64,000 nt of DNA from Bin55 sp009840545 (GTDB taxonomy: Bacteria; Pseudomonadota; Gammaproteobacteria; Pseudomonadales; Azotimanducaceae), in contig OZ242357.1 of assembly GCA_965208815.1 (NCBI GenBank), positions 2,108,001-2,172,000 of the forward strand, read 5' to 3'. Below are positions 19,001-27,644 of the stretch, in pieces; position 1 is the first letter of the stretch; each line of letters opens with the position of its first letter. The position numbers and the translations under genes were made by a program. The notes below the pieces were generated by a model. It searched no databases. It was not told where the DNA came from and saw nothing but the letters and a program-made list of their open reading frames with translations.

Positions 19001-19186
19001 CTCTTGAGGAGGCCTGTCGCCTGAACGAACGGACACAGTTACAGTGGGACTTTGAAGGTCAGGAAGAAGGTTGATGGGGAGTCGATTGAACGCAAGCACG
19101 CCAACCAACCCAACGGAGACTGCTAATACGCAAATTGCGATGGGTCTCCTAGTTGCGAGACCCGCAAGGCTTTCGAAGAAATTCAC
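16085..19186 (-). CDS. RND-family efflux permease
   Basis: A 1033-aa inner-membrane pump of normal RND length: TM1 (about residues 12-32), periplasmic porter domain, a TM block with GMLVDNAIVVVESMYRR near residue 405, a second porter domain, and a second TM block with GLIVLAGVAVNDAVLLV. The start is GTG (MNFFESLAGLATRRPIAI), directly after the stop of the upstream membrane fusion gene (TAAGTG), so translation is coupled. No outer-membrane TolC-like factor is nearby and would have to be supplied elsewhere. The TM4 sequence does not show the DFG pattern of heavy-metal pumps, so a lipid-like or hydrophobic cargo is as likely as metals. It shares an operon with an ABC transporter. Confidence 0.92.
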   Translation of the reverse strand: MNFFESLAGLATRRPIAICVLAVSVGLVGVLAFNRLPINLLPDLQSPTVTVSVRSGDRPPQEMERLYGESLESQLYSVRGVVDVEQVARTGRLIATVHFDWDTNIDTGLIDVQKAVGGFESNPQVDEVLVKRFDPSQEPILILGLVAPSGDPDLVELRQIARRQLATSLEALTGVAEVQVTGGRQREISVIFDEYRASAFGISLGEIAGRISSENRDINAGVLEDRGNVFTVRGRMRFEDAGDVEDVIVRYMNIEGSSRVAVRVKDVADVVPGVVEIDHIVMVNGQEGVGLSIYKEAGANTVSVSQTITEAMTGLSEDLPDVEVHMITDNATLVVDALDDLRFAALVGIALAIVVLAFFLRSIGATFIVSLAVPVSILTAIFFMHFGNYSFNIVTLGGLALGAGMLVDNAIVVVESMYRRIRAGDSPVDAARKGTGLVAGAITASTLTTCVVFIPVFFVQGLAARLIDGIAFTVVISLVASLAVAVFFIPALGQWFLEPAKRDELGNVVAEKVHPLRRGLESMVSGFLRVPWLIVLISAVAVGGAVYGLLGLGTELLPPSDPKQFSVRIIGPSGQRVESTAKLVEGIESSIRIGAPEYIDATLAEIGRLPDDDRVIREEMTEENTARLIVRLTDEAPPGKAFAAAMSDDLDEIPNTEIEWELNRSALSEALDTGMAPVVVEISGNTLSDLRDITEEIRVAMVALPELWNVRSSFEGGPPELRVRLDHAVADALGIDMNTVASVLQSNLDGQNVTYLSVGDEEYPVMLRMETVHKEELDDVVFLASGGRKVAIGEIAKFEEVTGAREIFRRDQRRVAQVTALVNEGFTQPQAINSVNEVLKDKPLPTGMTIALRGEEEERAKTFGELQLAGILALLLVLLVLAGSFESLLQPITILYAIPVGLIGVAGALVPFGEPIGVMVMLGLIVLAGVAVNDAVLLVATARQLMADGKERIQALSEAAGIRLRPITMTTLTTTLALTPLLFGGGEGAVLRQPMAMTIIGGLAASTIGSLLVLPCLYLILDDIGRFFGRFRR

Positions 19187-20272
19187 TTAGCCGCCGAGCA
19201 CACGAACCAACGCGTTGTCTCGGAGAATTTCCAGGCCCCTAACGACGACTTGGTCCCCCGGTTTAACACCCTCAATGACTTCATGATGGTCGTCATCTGC
19301 CAGTCCGAGTTGGACTGTTGTGCGTTTGACTCTCTGTCCATCCAAAACGAAGACGACCGACTCGCGACCCCTTCGGGAAACAGACTCGTAGCTGACAACA
19401 GGAACTTCAAGACGCTGCTCTGTAATGATGTCAACTTGAACAAACATTCCAGGACGAAGAACTCGTTCGTTGTTGTCAACTTCTATGACGGCTTTAAATG
19501 TGTGCGTCTGGGGGTCAACCGTTGGTGAGAGTCGGACAACTTTGCCCATTATGTCCACGTCGGAGAAAGCATAGTGGCCAACCCGTGCAGGCTGACCCAC
19601 CTTTACCCTGCTCAACTCGGGACCAATCAAATCGATGTCTGCTTCAAGTACATCTAGAGAAGCAATTTGAGCAACCAACAGTCCGCTGCTCACTAGCTGA
19701 CCATCTGCAATGGGAATGTCGTTCTGATCCCTTGCCAGAATTAGGATTACGCCGTCGATAGGAGAAATTATCTGAGTGTTCTCATCACTAAGTTTGGCTC
19801 GATCATAGGCATCTTGAGCCTGTTGTAGCGACTGTTCCGTCTGTTTGAGTTCTGATTCAGATATATGGCCTTGTTCTAACAATCGTGTACTTCGATTGTG
19901 TTGATCTCTAGCATTCTGTAGCGTGAGACGAGCTGACTCCATTGCAATCTGCAGCCTTGCTTCCTCACCGGTGATTTGACCCAAGACGTCGCCCGCGCGC
20001 ACCTGTCGACCCTCGGTAAAACGATTTCCGTCCTCATCACGCTCAATGTAGATTCTTCCCTGTACTTGAGCATTAACCCGAGCGCTGTCCTTCGTACGGA
20101 GATTTCCAGTCGCGACGATAACGCTTTCTACGTTCCCCAATTCCACAGTTTCTACTTCCACTGGAGCCCGAACCTCGAGCATTGGAGGTGGTGGAGCTGG
20201 ATTGCAACCAGCGGCGAGTACTGCCACTAAGACTAAGAAGAATGTCGCTCTCACTGTTCGTTCCATCGGCAT
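19187..20272 (-). CDS. RND/ABC periplasmic adaptor (membrane fusion protein), lipoprotein
   Basis: A 361-aa HlyD/AcrA-type adaptor. The signal peptide ends in a lipobox LAAGC with Cys at residue 23. Then come the first half of the barrel-sandwich (VNAQVQGRIYIERDEDGNRF, RAGDVLGQI), a coiled-coil hairpin (about residues 110-165, rich in Q, E and L), the second half (ISPIDGVILILARDQND), a beta-barrel and a C-terminal membrane-proximal domain ending ILRDNALVRVLGG. It bridges the inner-membrane pump to an outer-membrane channel. The RND gene follows with no gap, and the ABC permease gene ends 14 nt upstream. It could serve either pump. Confidence 0.9.
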   Translation of the reverse strand: MPMERTVRATFFLVLVAVLAAGCNPAPPPPMLEVRAPVEVETVELGNVESVIVATGNLRTKDSARVNAQVQGRIYIERDEDGNRFTEGRQVRAGDVLGQITGEEARLQIAMESARLTLQNARDQHNRSTRLLEQGHISESELKQTEQSLQQAQDAYDRAKLSDENTQIISPIDGVILILARDQNDIPIADGQLVSSGLLVAQIASLDVLEADIDLIGPELSRVKVGQPARVGHYAFSDVDIMGKVVRLSPTVDPQTHTFKAVIEVDNNERVLRPGMFVQVDIITEQRLEVPVVSYESVSRRGRESVVFVLDGQRVKRTTVQLGLADDDHHEVIEGVKPGDQVVVRGLEILRDNALVRVLGG

Positions 20273-20286
20273 TGTTGTTTATCCAA

Positions 20287-23200
20287 TTAGTTTGTTGGTT
20301 CTTCGGCACGCGTCCACCGCACGGCATCCGCAATTCCGACGTCATCGCTTTGTGTGATTACGACAGCTACTTCGGGCGATTCGACGTCGAACTGTCCGAG
20401 ATCGTTCCAACCTTCCGTCGCAGACTCCACGTCGAACTCAATGCTCTTGACACCATTTCCGGCTTGAATCTCGATCTGATGATTGCCAAAGTCAATAAAT
20501 CTTCGATAGCCATACGTGTTTGACGCAACGTAGTCCCATTCCTTCTTCTCTCTCTTGAAATTTGGTACGTGATATTCCAAGTTCCATCTACCCAGTGAAG
20601 GAAGCTGTGCGGAGAATGTAGAAGTTGAAAGGCTGGATCCCGATGGATTGACAGCATACGTGTGACGGTATTTGCCATAGCTTGTGGGTTCCGCATCTCT
20701 ATACCAACGAGAAAATCGATCGCCAATGATGGGGAATGGCAAACTCCAAGCAAAGGTGCTGCGTAACGTTGGTAATCCGCGATCGTATTCTGGATCCGGC
20801 AGCGCTAAAAAGTATCCTAACCACCCCGGCATAGCTGACTCTTCAATCACATCGTCCGTCTCCACTGCGAATCCCGAGTCCAAGTCGTCCACTATGACAG
20901 CCATTGCATCCTGAGCCTTCCATTCCACTTCAGTCACGTAGGGCAACTGCGGGGAATCAGTTGGTTGGTAATCTTTCATTGGTGGAATGTTCACCAGCAA
21001 AGACTCACGGTTTAACGACAAGTGTGGGTCCACCCACACTTGATGCACAGGAGTATCACTTTGAAACACGATGCGAACCGAAGTATTACCGTCTATTCGG
21101 ATCGGTTTCATTCGATTCATTTCGCGTTGCTTCTTACCCCATAGCCCTTCATACACCACGGAGACAACACCAGGTACAGGCTCATCGTTTCGAAGAATGA
21201 AGCTGGTCTGGTAGACCGCTTCGCCGGTGCTTGTATCTTGTAATCGCTCCACACTCTGATCAGCAACGATGAAACCAGGCAATCCGGTACCGTGCAGCCA
21301 ATCTCCAAGCAGCAATTGAAAATCCAATCCCAAATCCAAGGCAGTATCGAAAAACTCTTGGTCCGAATAGGAGCGCCCGCTGAAGCGCGAAGTCAGTTCG
21401 TTCAAGAACAATCCGACTTCCTCTTCCTCAAACCCTTCAAGCACTGAGTCTGCGATCGAACTCCCCTTAAGAAGGAGTGCATGGTAGGCCTCCCGAGGGT
21501 CGGAGTGATAATCGATTCCACTCAGAGACTGTGCTAACACGCTGTCCCAGACAGACGGCAAATTGGAGAATCTCTCACGCCAATTGAATTCCCCCATACC
21601 GCTGACAAAACCGGCACTGGTAACAGCCCCCATAGCTTGGCTCGAATCGGTGCGGGACATCGCCATGTGAATGGAAAAGTAACCCGTCCTCGTCCTCTCA
21701 AATGCCAATCTACTCGCGATTTCGTCTACTACAAACGCCAGAGCAGTAGCACCAGCACCTTCCGGCATAGTTTGATAGTTCACCAAGTTCTTCGAAAGGC
21801 TGATGAAGGGATTTCCTCCGTGATAGTCATTCTCAAAGAACGTACCAACAATCCATAGCAAGTATTGGGCCAAATCATCATCGTCTACGACTTTTTCTCG
21901 GCCCAGCCGTAACGAATTCTCAAAACGTGCGGTGGGAAGCCCCGATTCGCGCAGCATGTGAATACCTGGCGGAGAGTACACACTGTCCATACGCCATCCA
22001 CCGCCATAAACTCTCAACGAGGCTGGCACTTCCACAAGTGTCAAAGTCTCAAGAGGATAGTCAAGACCGACCTTGCGCAGTTCTACCAGTCTGTCTTCAA
22101 TCCACCCCTCCAGTGCAGGCACCATCGGTTCGAGAACATCTAGATTCTTCATGTGCTCCTTGCTCAAGAGCAGTTCAAAATTCGTGCCGCCTACAGCCAT
22201 CGAACGATGAGCAAATTTCGATCCCAAGAGTGCAACTTCCGGTATGGGAATGCGAGGGATGAACCTGAAACGAGTTCTCTCTCCTTCATCAAGTATCTGA
22301 CTGGTTCCTGGTCCTGCCACTAGCCAACCATTGGGGACATCGACTTCGAGGTCTACTTCAAAGAAGTCCTGTGGTCTGATTTCCCAATCTGTTGTTCCAT
22401 AAGCGCTGCCCGACGTTGGTAACCAACTTACGCCAGGCATCAATGCGAAATAATTTGAATGGAAAATGTAATTCTCTTGTCCGTAGAAGAACAAGTTCTC
22501 AAAATCCGAATAATCCATTTCGGAGAAGTCCAAAGCGCTGTCCAAATATGCGAACGACGAGTCTGGAACGCCATCTGCAACAAGTTGCAATTCCTCTGTA
22601 GAAGTCGACCTTTCTTCACGCGCTACTGTCAGTAGTCCTCCTTCAAATTGGTAGTCGTTCGAAGTTAATCTCTTCCCGTTCAGAGTCAGTGTCCGAATTT
22701 TGTATCCAGGGTTCAAGTTAAAGAGAAGATCTTTGGTTGCTCCAAAGTCGTTAGAAACTATCGTGATCGAGAGGTCGAGGGCTATTCGGCGGCCAGGTTG
22801 TAGCGTCACAGTTCCCTTGATTCTCTCAATGTCGGTTTGAGAAGCGTTCTGATGTGCTTGATGTAGTGCCGCCCATTCCTCCACCTGACGCAATTTTGAA
22901 GATTCTGAAAAATAAAGTCCAAGAATTCCTGCTATTCCCAGAACTAGGACCAAAGATCCAGCCCCCAAGAACACTGGTCGTCGACCCACTGGCTCTTGTC
23001 TGGGATGAAGTGCTGCGGCCAATACTAAGAACCCCGCTGACAGCAGCAACATCACAATCCGATTGATCATTACGTCCGCGAAGAAAATACGAGGTAACAA
23101 GTCCGAGGGGAATACTTGGTTAAAGGAAGATGTGGACAGGGCGGCGGTCACGAAGTAAGGAAGCCTTGTAAGCACGTAGAACATCCCGACCATCAATACC

Positions 23201-23775
23201 AGCACTACAACCACAACAAAGAGTCGATTGCGTAGAACGACAGTAAGAAAAATGGTCAGAGATCCCCATAGAGCAAAGTTCGGAATGATGTCGAAGAGTA
23301 GGAAACTGATTACACTCGTCGGCTCGATTGAACTGCCGATCATCCATCCTGCTGTCTCAGCTAGCCACCCAAAAAAACTTATGAAGGCAAAAATCGCAAG
23401 AACTGCAATACTCGTAACCAGAATGATCCCAATCAGTCTTCCCGCGAGTAATGAGAGGTTTGACATCGGGCGAGTGTCAATGGCCTCTCCGATGCGATCT
23501 TTAATATCTCGTGCACGAACGTCAAAGGCCAAGAACACGATTCCGATGTTGAATATCATCAGCGCCAAAGCACTTAGCCCAACAATTAAGTAACGCGGTC
23601 CTAGGAGTCCAGCGGCTGGAGAAATGTAAGACGAGAAAGCGTGCGCCGCGGACAAGTTCAACCATTGACCTGCACAAAGAAGAACCGCGACGACTACAAA
23701 TACCCAAGTTCTTGCGAGTCTTCGGGTAGACCGCATTTCAGCCGCAGCGACCGACCATACCATGCCCAGTTTCAC
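20287..23775 (-). CDS. ABC-2 type permease fused to M1-aminopeptidase-like domain
   Basis: A 1162-aa fusion. Residues 1-290 hold at least six membrane helices of an ABC-2 permease. Then comes a large extracytoplasmic part: a gluzincin/M1 N-terminal-like beta domain (about 320-530), an M1-like helical region (about 530-880), then PGFIVADQSVERL and ILRNDEPVPGVVSVVYE. A C-terminal golvesin-like beta domain (about 1045-1155) ends WNDLGQFDVESPEVAVVITQ and ADAVRW. Related permease/M1 fusions are known. Here I find no HExxH zinc motif: the helix where it should lie reads DDDLAQYLLWIVGTFFEND, so the peptidase domain is probably inactive and may bind or gate cargo. The ATPase gene is 6 nt upstream. 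Confidence 0.85.
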   Translation of the reverse strand: MKLGMVWSVAAAEMRSTRRLARTWVFVVVAVLLCAGQWLNLSAAHAFSSYISPAAGLLGPRYLIVGLSALALMIFNIGIVFLAFDVRARDIKDRIGEAIDTRPMSNLSLLAGRLIGIILVTSIAVLAIFAFISFFGWLAETAGWMIGSSIEPTSVISFLLFDIIPNFALWGSLTIFLTVVLRNRLFVVVVVLVLMVGMFYVLTRLPYFVTAALSTSSFNQVFPSDLLPRIFFADVMINRIVMLLLSAGFLVLAAALHPRQEPVGRRPVFLGAGSLVLVLGIAGILGLYFSESSKLRQVEEWAALHQAHQNASQTDIERIKGTVTLQPGRRIALDLSITIVSNDFGATKDLLFNLNPGYKIRTLTLNGKRLTSNDYQFEGGLLTVAREERSTSTEELQLVADGVPDSSFAYLDSALDFSEMDYSDFENLFFYGQENYIFHSNYFALMPGVSWLPTSGSAYGTTDWEIRPQDFFEVDLEVDVPNGWLVAGPGTSQILDEGERTRFRFIPRIPIPEVALLGSKFAHRSMAVGGTNFELLLSKEHMKNLDVLEPMVPALEGWIEDRLVELRKVGLDYPLETLTLVEVPASLRVYGGGWRMDSVYSPPGIHMLRESGLPTARFENSLRLGREKVVDDDDLAQYLLWIVGTFFENDYHGGNPFISLSKNLVNYQTMPEGAGATALAFVVDEIASRLAFERTRTGYFSIHMAMSRTDSSQAMGAVTSAGFVSGMGEFNWRERFSNLPSVWDSVLAQSLSGIDYHSDPREAYHALLLKGSSIADSVLEGFEEEEVGLFLNELTSRFSGRSYSDQEFFDTALDLGLDFQLLLGDWLHGTGLPGFIVADQSVERLQDTSTGEAVYQTSFILRNDEPVPGVVSVVYEGLWGKKQREMNRMKPIRIDGNTSVRIVFQSDTPVHQVWVDPHLSLNRESLLVNIPPMKDYQPTDSPQLPYVTEVEWKAQDAMAVIVDDLDSGFAVETDDVIEESAMPGWLGYFLALPDPEYDRGLPTLRSTFAWSLPFPIIGDRFSRWYRDAEPTSYGKYRHTYAVNPSGSSLSTSTFSAQLPSLGRWNLEYHVPNFKREKKEWDYVASNTYGYRRFIDFGNHQIEIQAGNGVKSIEFDVESATEGWNDLGQFDVESPEVAVVITQSDDVGIADAVRWTRAEEPTN

Positions 23776-23781
23776 AGACGA

Positions 23782-24804
23782 CTATTCCTTGTCCTTCTCT
23801 TTCTTTCGGCGTCTACGACCCTTCTTATCTTCAGTCGCTTCAGGAGCGTTGTGCTCTTCGTCCTGTCGGGCGCTTTCAAGCTTCCCCCGTTTGGACATAA
23901 ATGCCAGATAGGCTTCTTCCAAACTCGGTTGTTCCACTTCGGTCGCTTCAAACGTCAATTCCCCCGGATTGTTCACCACAATTCGGAATGTGACATCAGA
24001 ACCCTGAATGGTTCGTGAAACGATCTCGTGCTTTTCTTCAACGACGTTCGAACTCTCCAACGGCACAGTTGCCTCGAAGACCTGTCCTTTCGCCTGACCA
24101 AGCAATGTAGCTGGCGAACCTTGAAATGCAACGGTACCGTCGTCAATTAGAGCAATCTGCGAACACCCGCTTCCCAAGTCAGCAACTATGTGAGTAGAAA
24201 GCAAAATGGTTCGATCCTGTCCCATGTTGGTCATGACTTGCCGAAATCGCATTCGCTCTTCCGGGTCCAGACCGACAGTAGGTTCGTCCACAACCAGCAC
24301 CTCGGGTTCGTGGACCATGGCTTGTGCCACACCAAGGCGTCGAACCATACCGCCGGAGAGTTTCTTGACTTTCCTATCGGCTACGTCGGACAATCCAACC
24401 TCCTCAAGGACCTCCGCAACACGGCGACGGCGTTCCTTCTTATTGGTCATTCCGGAAAGTGCCGCGAGAGTATCTACGACTTCTTCGGTGCGATGCAGTC
24501 TCCATGCACTGAAGGACTGCGGAAGGTAGCCGATTCGTTCACGCACTTTATGGCATTCATCGACAACATCAAAGCCGCACACTCGTGCGTTTCCCTCGGT
24601 GGGCCGCAACAACGTGCAGATTATTCGCATCAAAGTGCTCTTGCCTGCACCATTTGCGCCAAGAAGACCGAAGAAACCAGTCCCCAAAGATAGATTCACA
24701 TCATTTAAGACGTTACTTTTCTTGTCATAGCTATGAGTAACACTTTCAACCTCTATCGCCGGCGCGTTAGAGGATCCGTTACCCGAAGAAATCCGTTCAG
24801 CCAA
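23782..24804 (-). CDS. ABC transporter ATP-binding protein
   Basis: A 340-aa ABC ATPase of the ABC-2/CcmA type that powers the permease encoded 6 nt downstream. Walker A GANGAGKST (49-57), Q-loop PQSFSA (95-100), signature LSGGM (149-153), Walker B VLVVDEP (169-175) and H-loop STH (203-205) are all present. After about residue 225 comes a C-terminal extension with a small domain and a very basic tail (KKGRRRRKKEK). It is the first gene of a four-gene minus-strand operon (ATPase, permease/M1, adaptor, RND). Confidence 0.95.
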   Translation of the reverse strand: MAERISSGNGSSNAPAIEVESVTHSYDKKSNVLNDVNLSLGTGFFGLLGANGAGKSTLMRIICTLLRPTEGNARVCGFDVVDECHKVRERIGYLPQSFSAWRLHRTEEVVDTLAALSGMTNKKERRRRVAEVLEEVGLSDVADRKVKKLSGGMVRRLGVAQAMVHEPEVLVVDEPTVGLDPEERMRFRQVMTNMGQDRTILLSTHIVADLGSGCSQIALIDDGTVAFQGSPATLLGQAKGQVFEATVPLESSNVVEEKHEIVSRTIQGSDVTFRIVVNNPGELTFEATEVEQPSLEEAYLAFMSKRGKLESARQDEEHNAPEATEDKKGRRRRKKEKDKE

Positions 24805-25151
24805 TGTGGAACCTCAGCCAATAATTGTCGATGCATTGTACAGGTACATTCGACCTGCCTAAGTCCATGGAGACCAGCATGTCGCAGACTTGTACGAATC
24901 ACTAATAAGCAAGAATCGTGCCACTACTTTCCAAAAAAAGTGCTAGATCGAACTGTGACATCCCGTTCATTGTCTGACTCCTGGAAACTGACGAAAATAG
25001 TCAAGAGTTGTCGTTATTTGCCACGTTTCGCGGTTGTTCCTGACACTTGTACTCTGCAGTGGCTTCATGTTCTGATGAGATTTGTCTAACCGGGTAACAT
25101 GCAACCTCAACGCCAGATGCTGCAAGACGAAAAAGAGAAGACGAAGCCAAC
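24805..25151. other. Divergent intergenic region, ABC operon / LLM flavoprotein
   Basis: 347 bases between two divergent genes, so promoters for both must lie here. I recognise no gene, terminator or convincing operator. Confidence 0.5.
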
Positions 25152-26084
25152 GTGGAACTCGGCATAACTCCGTGGTCAATATCCGACACTAACGACGCAG
25201 GAGCACTTTGCGAGCAAGCAGAATTCGCGGAAAAGTTGGGATTTAGCTACTTTTTTCTTCCAGAACACCACTTCGTAAGGGGAAGAGCGATTCCCGATCC
25301 TCTTTTGCTCTTAGCCGCTGTCGCAGCTACGACGAGTAGTATTCGACTCGCAACCACTTCCTACTTGTTGCCGCTCCGACATCCCGTACTCGCAGCAGAG
25401 CAAGTCGCGGTGCTCGACCGATTAAGTAATGGCAGGTTGACACTAGGAGTCGGCCGCGGCGCTTCCGATGCACTCTTCACAACGTTTGAAGTTCCCGCGA
25501 AGCAAAAGCGATCACTATTTGAAGACTGCTATCACAGAATGATCGGGGCTTGGCACGGAGACTCTGTCGCCCCCTCCACCTCAGAGTCTTCAGTGACAAT
25601 CTCTCCGCTGCCTATGCAAGAGCCTCATCCGCCAATTTGGGTCGCAGCATTTGGTCCGCTTGCGCTTTCCCAGGCCGGACGCCTTGGTCTTCCCTATTTG
25701 GCCTCCCCTAGAGAAAGCCTGTCTCGTCTAGCACAAAACTACCAAATCCACCGCGAAGCGAGCAAGAAGGCAGGTGTGACAAGTCCACTCGAGATCCCGA
25801 TCATGCGGTCAGTTCTAGTTTCTGAAGATGAAGAACTAATACGAGATGTGCGAGCGCGTGTCGCTCAGGATATTGCGATCACTCGAACCGAGGACTCTGC
25901 GCTATCGAATCAGTCGGTTGACGACTGGGCTCTCATCGGAAGTCCAAGTAAAGTTCGAGACCTCCTTGGTGAGTACCGAGAGAAACTAAACATGACACAC
26001 TTGGTAGCCACAAGGCTGGGTATTCGAGGGATATCCAGCACTGACTGTCAAGAGTCGCTGACGCTACTTGCCGACATAGCCTGA
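25152..26084 (+). CDS. LLM-class flavin-dependent oxidoreductase (luciferase-like)
   Basis: A 310-aa TIM-barrel flavoprotein of the bacterial luciferase-like (LLM) family, closest in style to the short MsnO8 group. Landmarks: MELGITPWSISDT, FFLPEHHFVRG, and TSYLLPLRHPVLAAEQVAVLDRLSNGRLTLGVGRGA, a hallmark of the family. It would use FMNH2 or F420-type flavin to oxidise an unknown substrate. The start is GTG 25152; no ATG lies near it. It is monocistronic: the next gene is convergent, 22 nt after its stop. Confidence 0.88.
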   Translation: MELGITPWSISDTNDAGALCEQAEFAEKLGFSYFFLPEHHFVRGRAIPDPLLLLAAVAATTSSIRLATTSYLLPLRHPVLAAEQVAVLDRLSNGRLTLGVGRGASDALFTTFEVPAKQKRSLFEDCYHRMIGAWHGDSVAPSTSESSVTISPLPMQEPHPPIWVAAFGPLALSQAGRLGLPYLASPRESLSRLAQNYQIHREASKKAGVTSPLEIPIMRSVLVSEDEELIRDVRARVAQDIAITRTEDSALSNQSVDDWALIGSPSKVRDLLGEYREKLNMTHLVATRLGIRGISSTDCQESLTLLADIA

Positions 26085-26106
26085 GAGACTATTCAGCTCT
26101 TAGTCG

Positions 26107-26925
26107 CTAAGTTGCTTCTTCCTTGCTTTCACCAGGTGTGACTTCAACCGTCGTTTCGAAGTCTCCTGGGTCAATCTCCTCGTTCGGTTTTAGGCCTAGG
26201 TACGGCCGAAGTAAATGAACCGCCAAGTATGCAGGACCGGTATCAACCATTGCTACGATCATTTTGAAGACGTAGCCGGAAGCAATGTAAATAAACAACT
26301 GGGTCCAAAGTCCGCGCTCGGGATCGATGAATAGCGCATGCGCGTAGAAGTGCGTAATCAAAATTACCGATGTTGTGTCTACCATCTGACTTACTAGAGT
26401 GGACCCATTGTTGCGCAGCCAAAGGTGCTTACCCTTCGTCAGCCGTTTCCACAGGTGGAAAAGGTGTACATCACAGAACTGAGCTGTTAAGTACGCAATC
26501 ATGGAGGCAGTCACAGCTCCGAATGCCAAAGCTCGAATCTCAAAGAAGACGGGTTCCCTGCCTGCAGCGTCTTTAACGATGTTTCCAGCAGAATCGACCT
26601 CAACACCCACACCGGGCAGTACGCCTCCAAGCCAAAGGAAAAAGACAACCCAGAGATTCACAATGAATCCAACCCACACCATGTCTGAGGCTCGTTTTCG
26701 ACCGTAGAGCTCACTTATCAAATCAGTGCACAGAAATGTCACGGGATAAGGCAGTACTCCCACAGCAATAATCATCGGAAATTCAAGACCAAAAATGGTG
26801 AACGACAGATCGACGAATCGGCTAATGCCAATAACGTTTAGCACAGCAAGTGTGCCCAAGAAAATCCCCGACAGAACAAGAAACACTCGTTGTCTTCGAA
26901 GCCGAAAATTGGGTGTGGATGACAA
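26107..26925 (-). CDS. yhhQ: Queuosine precursor transporter, YhhQ/VUT family
   Basis: An inner-membrane transporter of about 272 aa with six or more helices. LVLSGIFLGTLAVLNVI, EFPMIIAVGVLPYPVTFLCTDLISELYG and the later IYIASGYVFKMIVAMVDTGPAYL are typical of YhhQ, which imports queuine/preQ0-type precursors. The first possible start (27000) would overlap the SDR gene by 70 nt. I prefer TTG 26925, five nt after the SDR stop, with GAGAGG at the right distance. It is the last gene of an operon with a PTPS homologue and an SDR. A family 7-deazaguanine role is likely, but the pterin neighbours leave room for another substrate. Confidence 0.85.
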   Translation of the reverse strand: MSSTPNFRLRRQRVFLVLSGIFLGTLAVLNVIGISRFVDLSFTIFGLEFPMIIAVGVLPYPVTFLCTDLISELYGRKRASDMVWVGFIVNLWVVFFLWLGGVLPGVGVEVDSAGNIVKDAAGREPVFFEIRALAFGAVTASMIAYLTAQFCDVHLFHLWKRLTKGKHLWLRNNGSTLVSQMVDTTSVILITHFYAHALFIDPERGLWTQLFIYIASGYVFKMIVAMVDTGPAYLAVHLLRPYLGLKPNEEIDPGDFETTVEVTPGESKEEAT

Positions 26926-26930
26926 GCTTG

Positions 26931-27644
26931 CTACCTCTCTATTTGTCCAAGATTCGCGTGAATTACACAGCCATTGATCACAGGATTCTGAGTTGTCCAA
27001 TAAATTGTGTTAGCAATCTCTTCTGGAGCAATCAACCTACCAAAGGTATTCATTGCAGCAATACTCGATAGGACGTCGTCTGGCACATGTGATCGAAGCA
27101 TCTCAGTGTCTGTGAATCCAGGACAAACGGCAGCTGTGTGAATTCCCGTACCGACAAGATCTTGGCACAACGAACGCATCATGCCGATTTGGGCGTGTTT
27201 GCTCGTTACATACGAAAATGAATTTGGAACGGCCTTTTCGGAAAGTGTCGATCCCACGTACACCACGCTAGAACCCTTCCCCATATACGGAATCACGCAC
27301 CGATTCAACGTATTAGGTGCAAAAACGTTGACTTGCATTACAGCTTGGAGCGTCTCGTCGTCAGTACGTGTCGCGGAATCGTTCTCCAACCGTGCAGCGT
27401 TGTGAACCAAGTGCACACTTGACCGAACTGTTTCCTCCAGTATGTCCCGAAGGATCGCCTCGATTGCATGAACTAAGTCGGGTCTACTTAGATCAACTGA
27501 GAAATTCCGAACCTGCGAATCTGGACACGGCCTTCGAGAAAAATTGATGACCTCAAATCCCTCCGCCAGAAAGAGCTTTGCGGTCGCTAGCCCAATCCCT
27601 GCGCTGGCACCGCTAACAATGGCGAGGCTCAATTGGCCACCCAA
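26931..27644 (-). CDS. Short-chain dehydrogenase/reductase
   Basis: A classical SDR of about 237 aa with cofactor motif SGASAGIG, NAARL (in place of NNAG), and catalytic S...YxxxK in VGSTLS and SYVTSK. It overlaps the end of the upstream PTPS-like gene. The start is either TTG 27644 or TTG 27632, the latter giving a TTGA stop/start overlap and the compact N-terminus MSLAIVSGASAGIG. The pairing suggests a pterin reductase such as a sepiapterin reductase analogue. The TGxxxR motif of FolM/PTR1-type pteridine reductases is absent. Substrate unproven. Confidence 0.82.
   Translation of the reverse strand: MGGQLSLAIVSGASAGIGLATAKLFLAEGFEVINFSRRPCPDSQVRNFSVDLSRPDLVHAIEAILRDILEETVRSSVHLVHNAARLENDSATRTDDETLQAVMQVNVFAPNTLNRCVIPYMGKGSSVVYVGSTLSEKAVPNSFSYVTSKHAQIGMMRSLCQDLVGTGIHTAAVCPGFTDTEMLRSHVPDDVLSSIAAMNTFGRLIAPEEIANTIYWTTQNPVINGCVIHANLGQIER

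Noticed and set aside
26926..27000. Longer N-terminus for the YhhQ gene
   Set aside because: It would overlap the SDR gene by 70 nt, and the added residues are polar and unlike the family start; TTG 26925 has a better-placed ribosome site.
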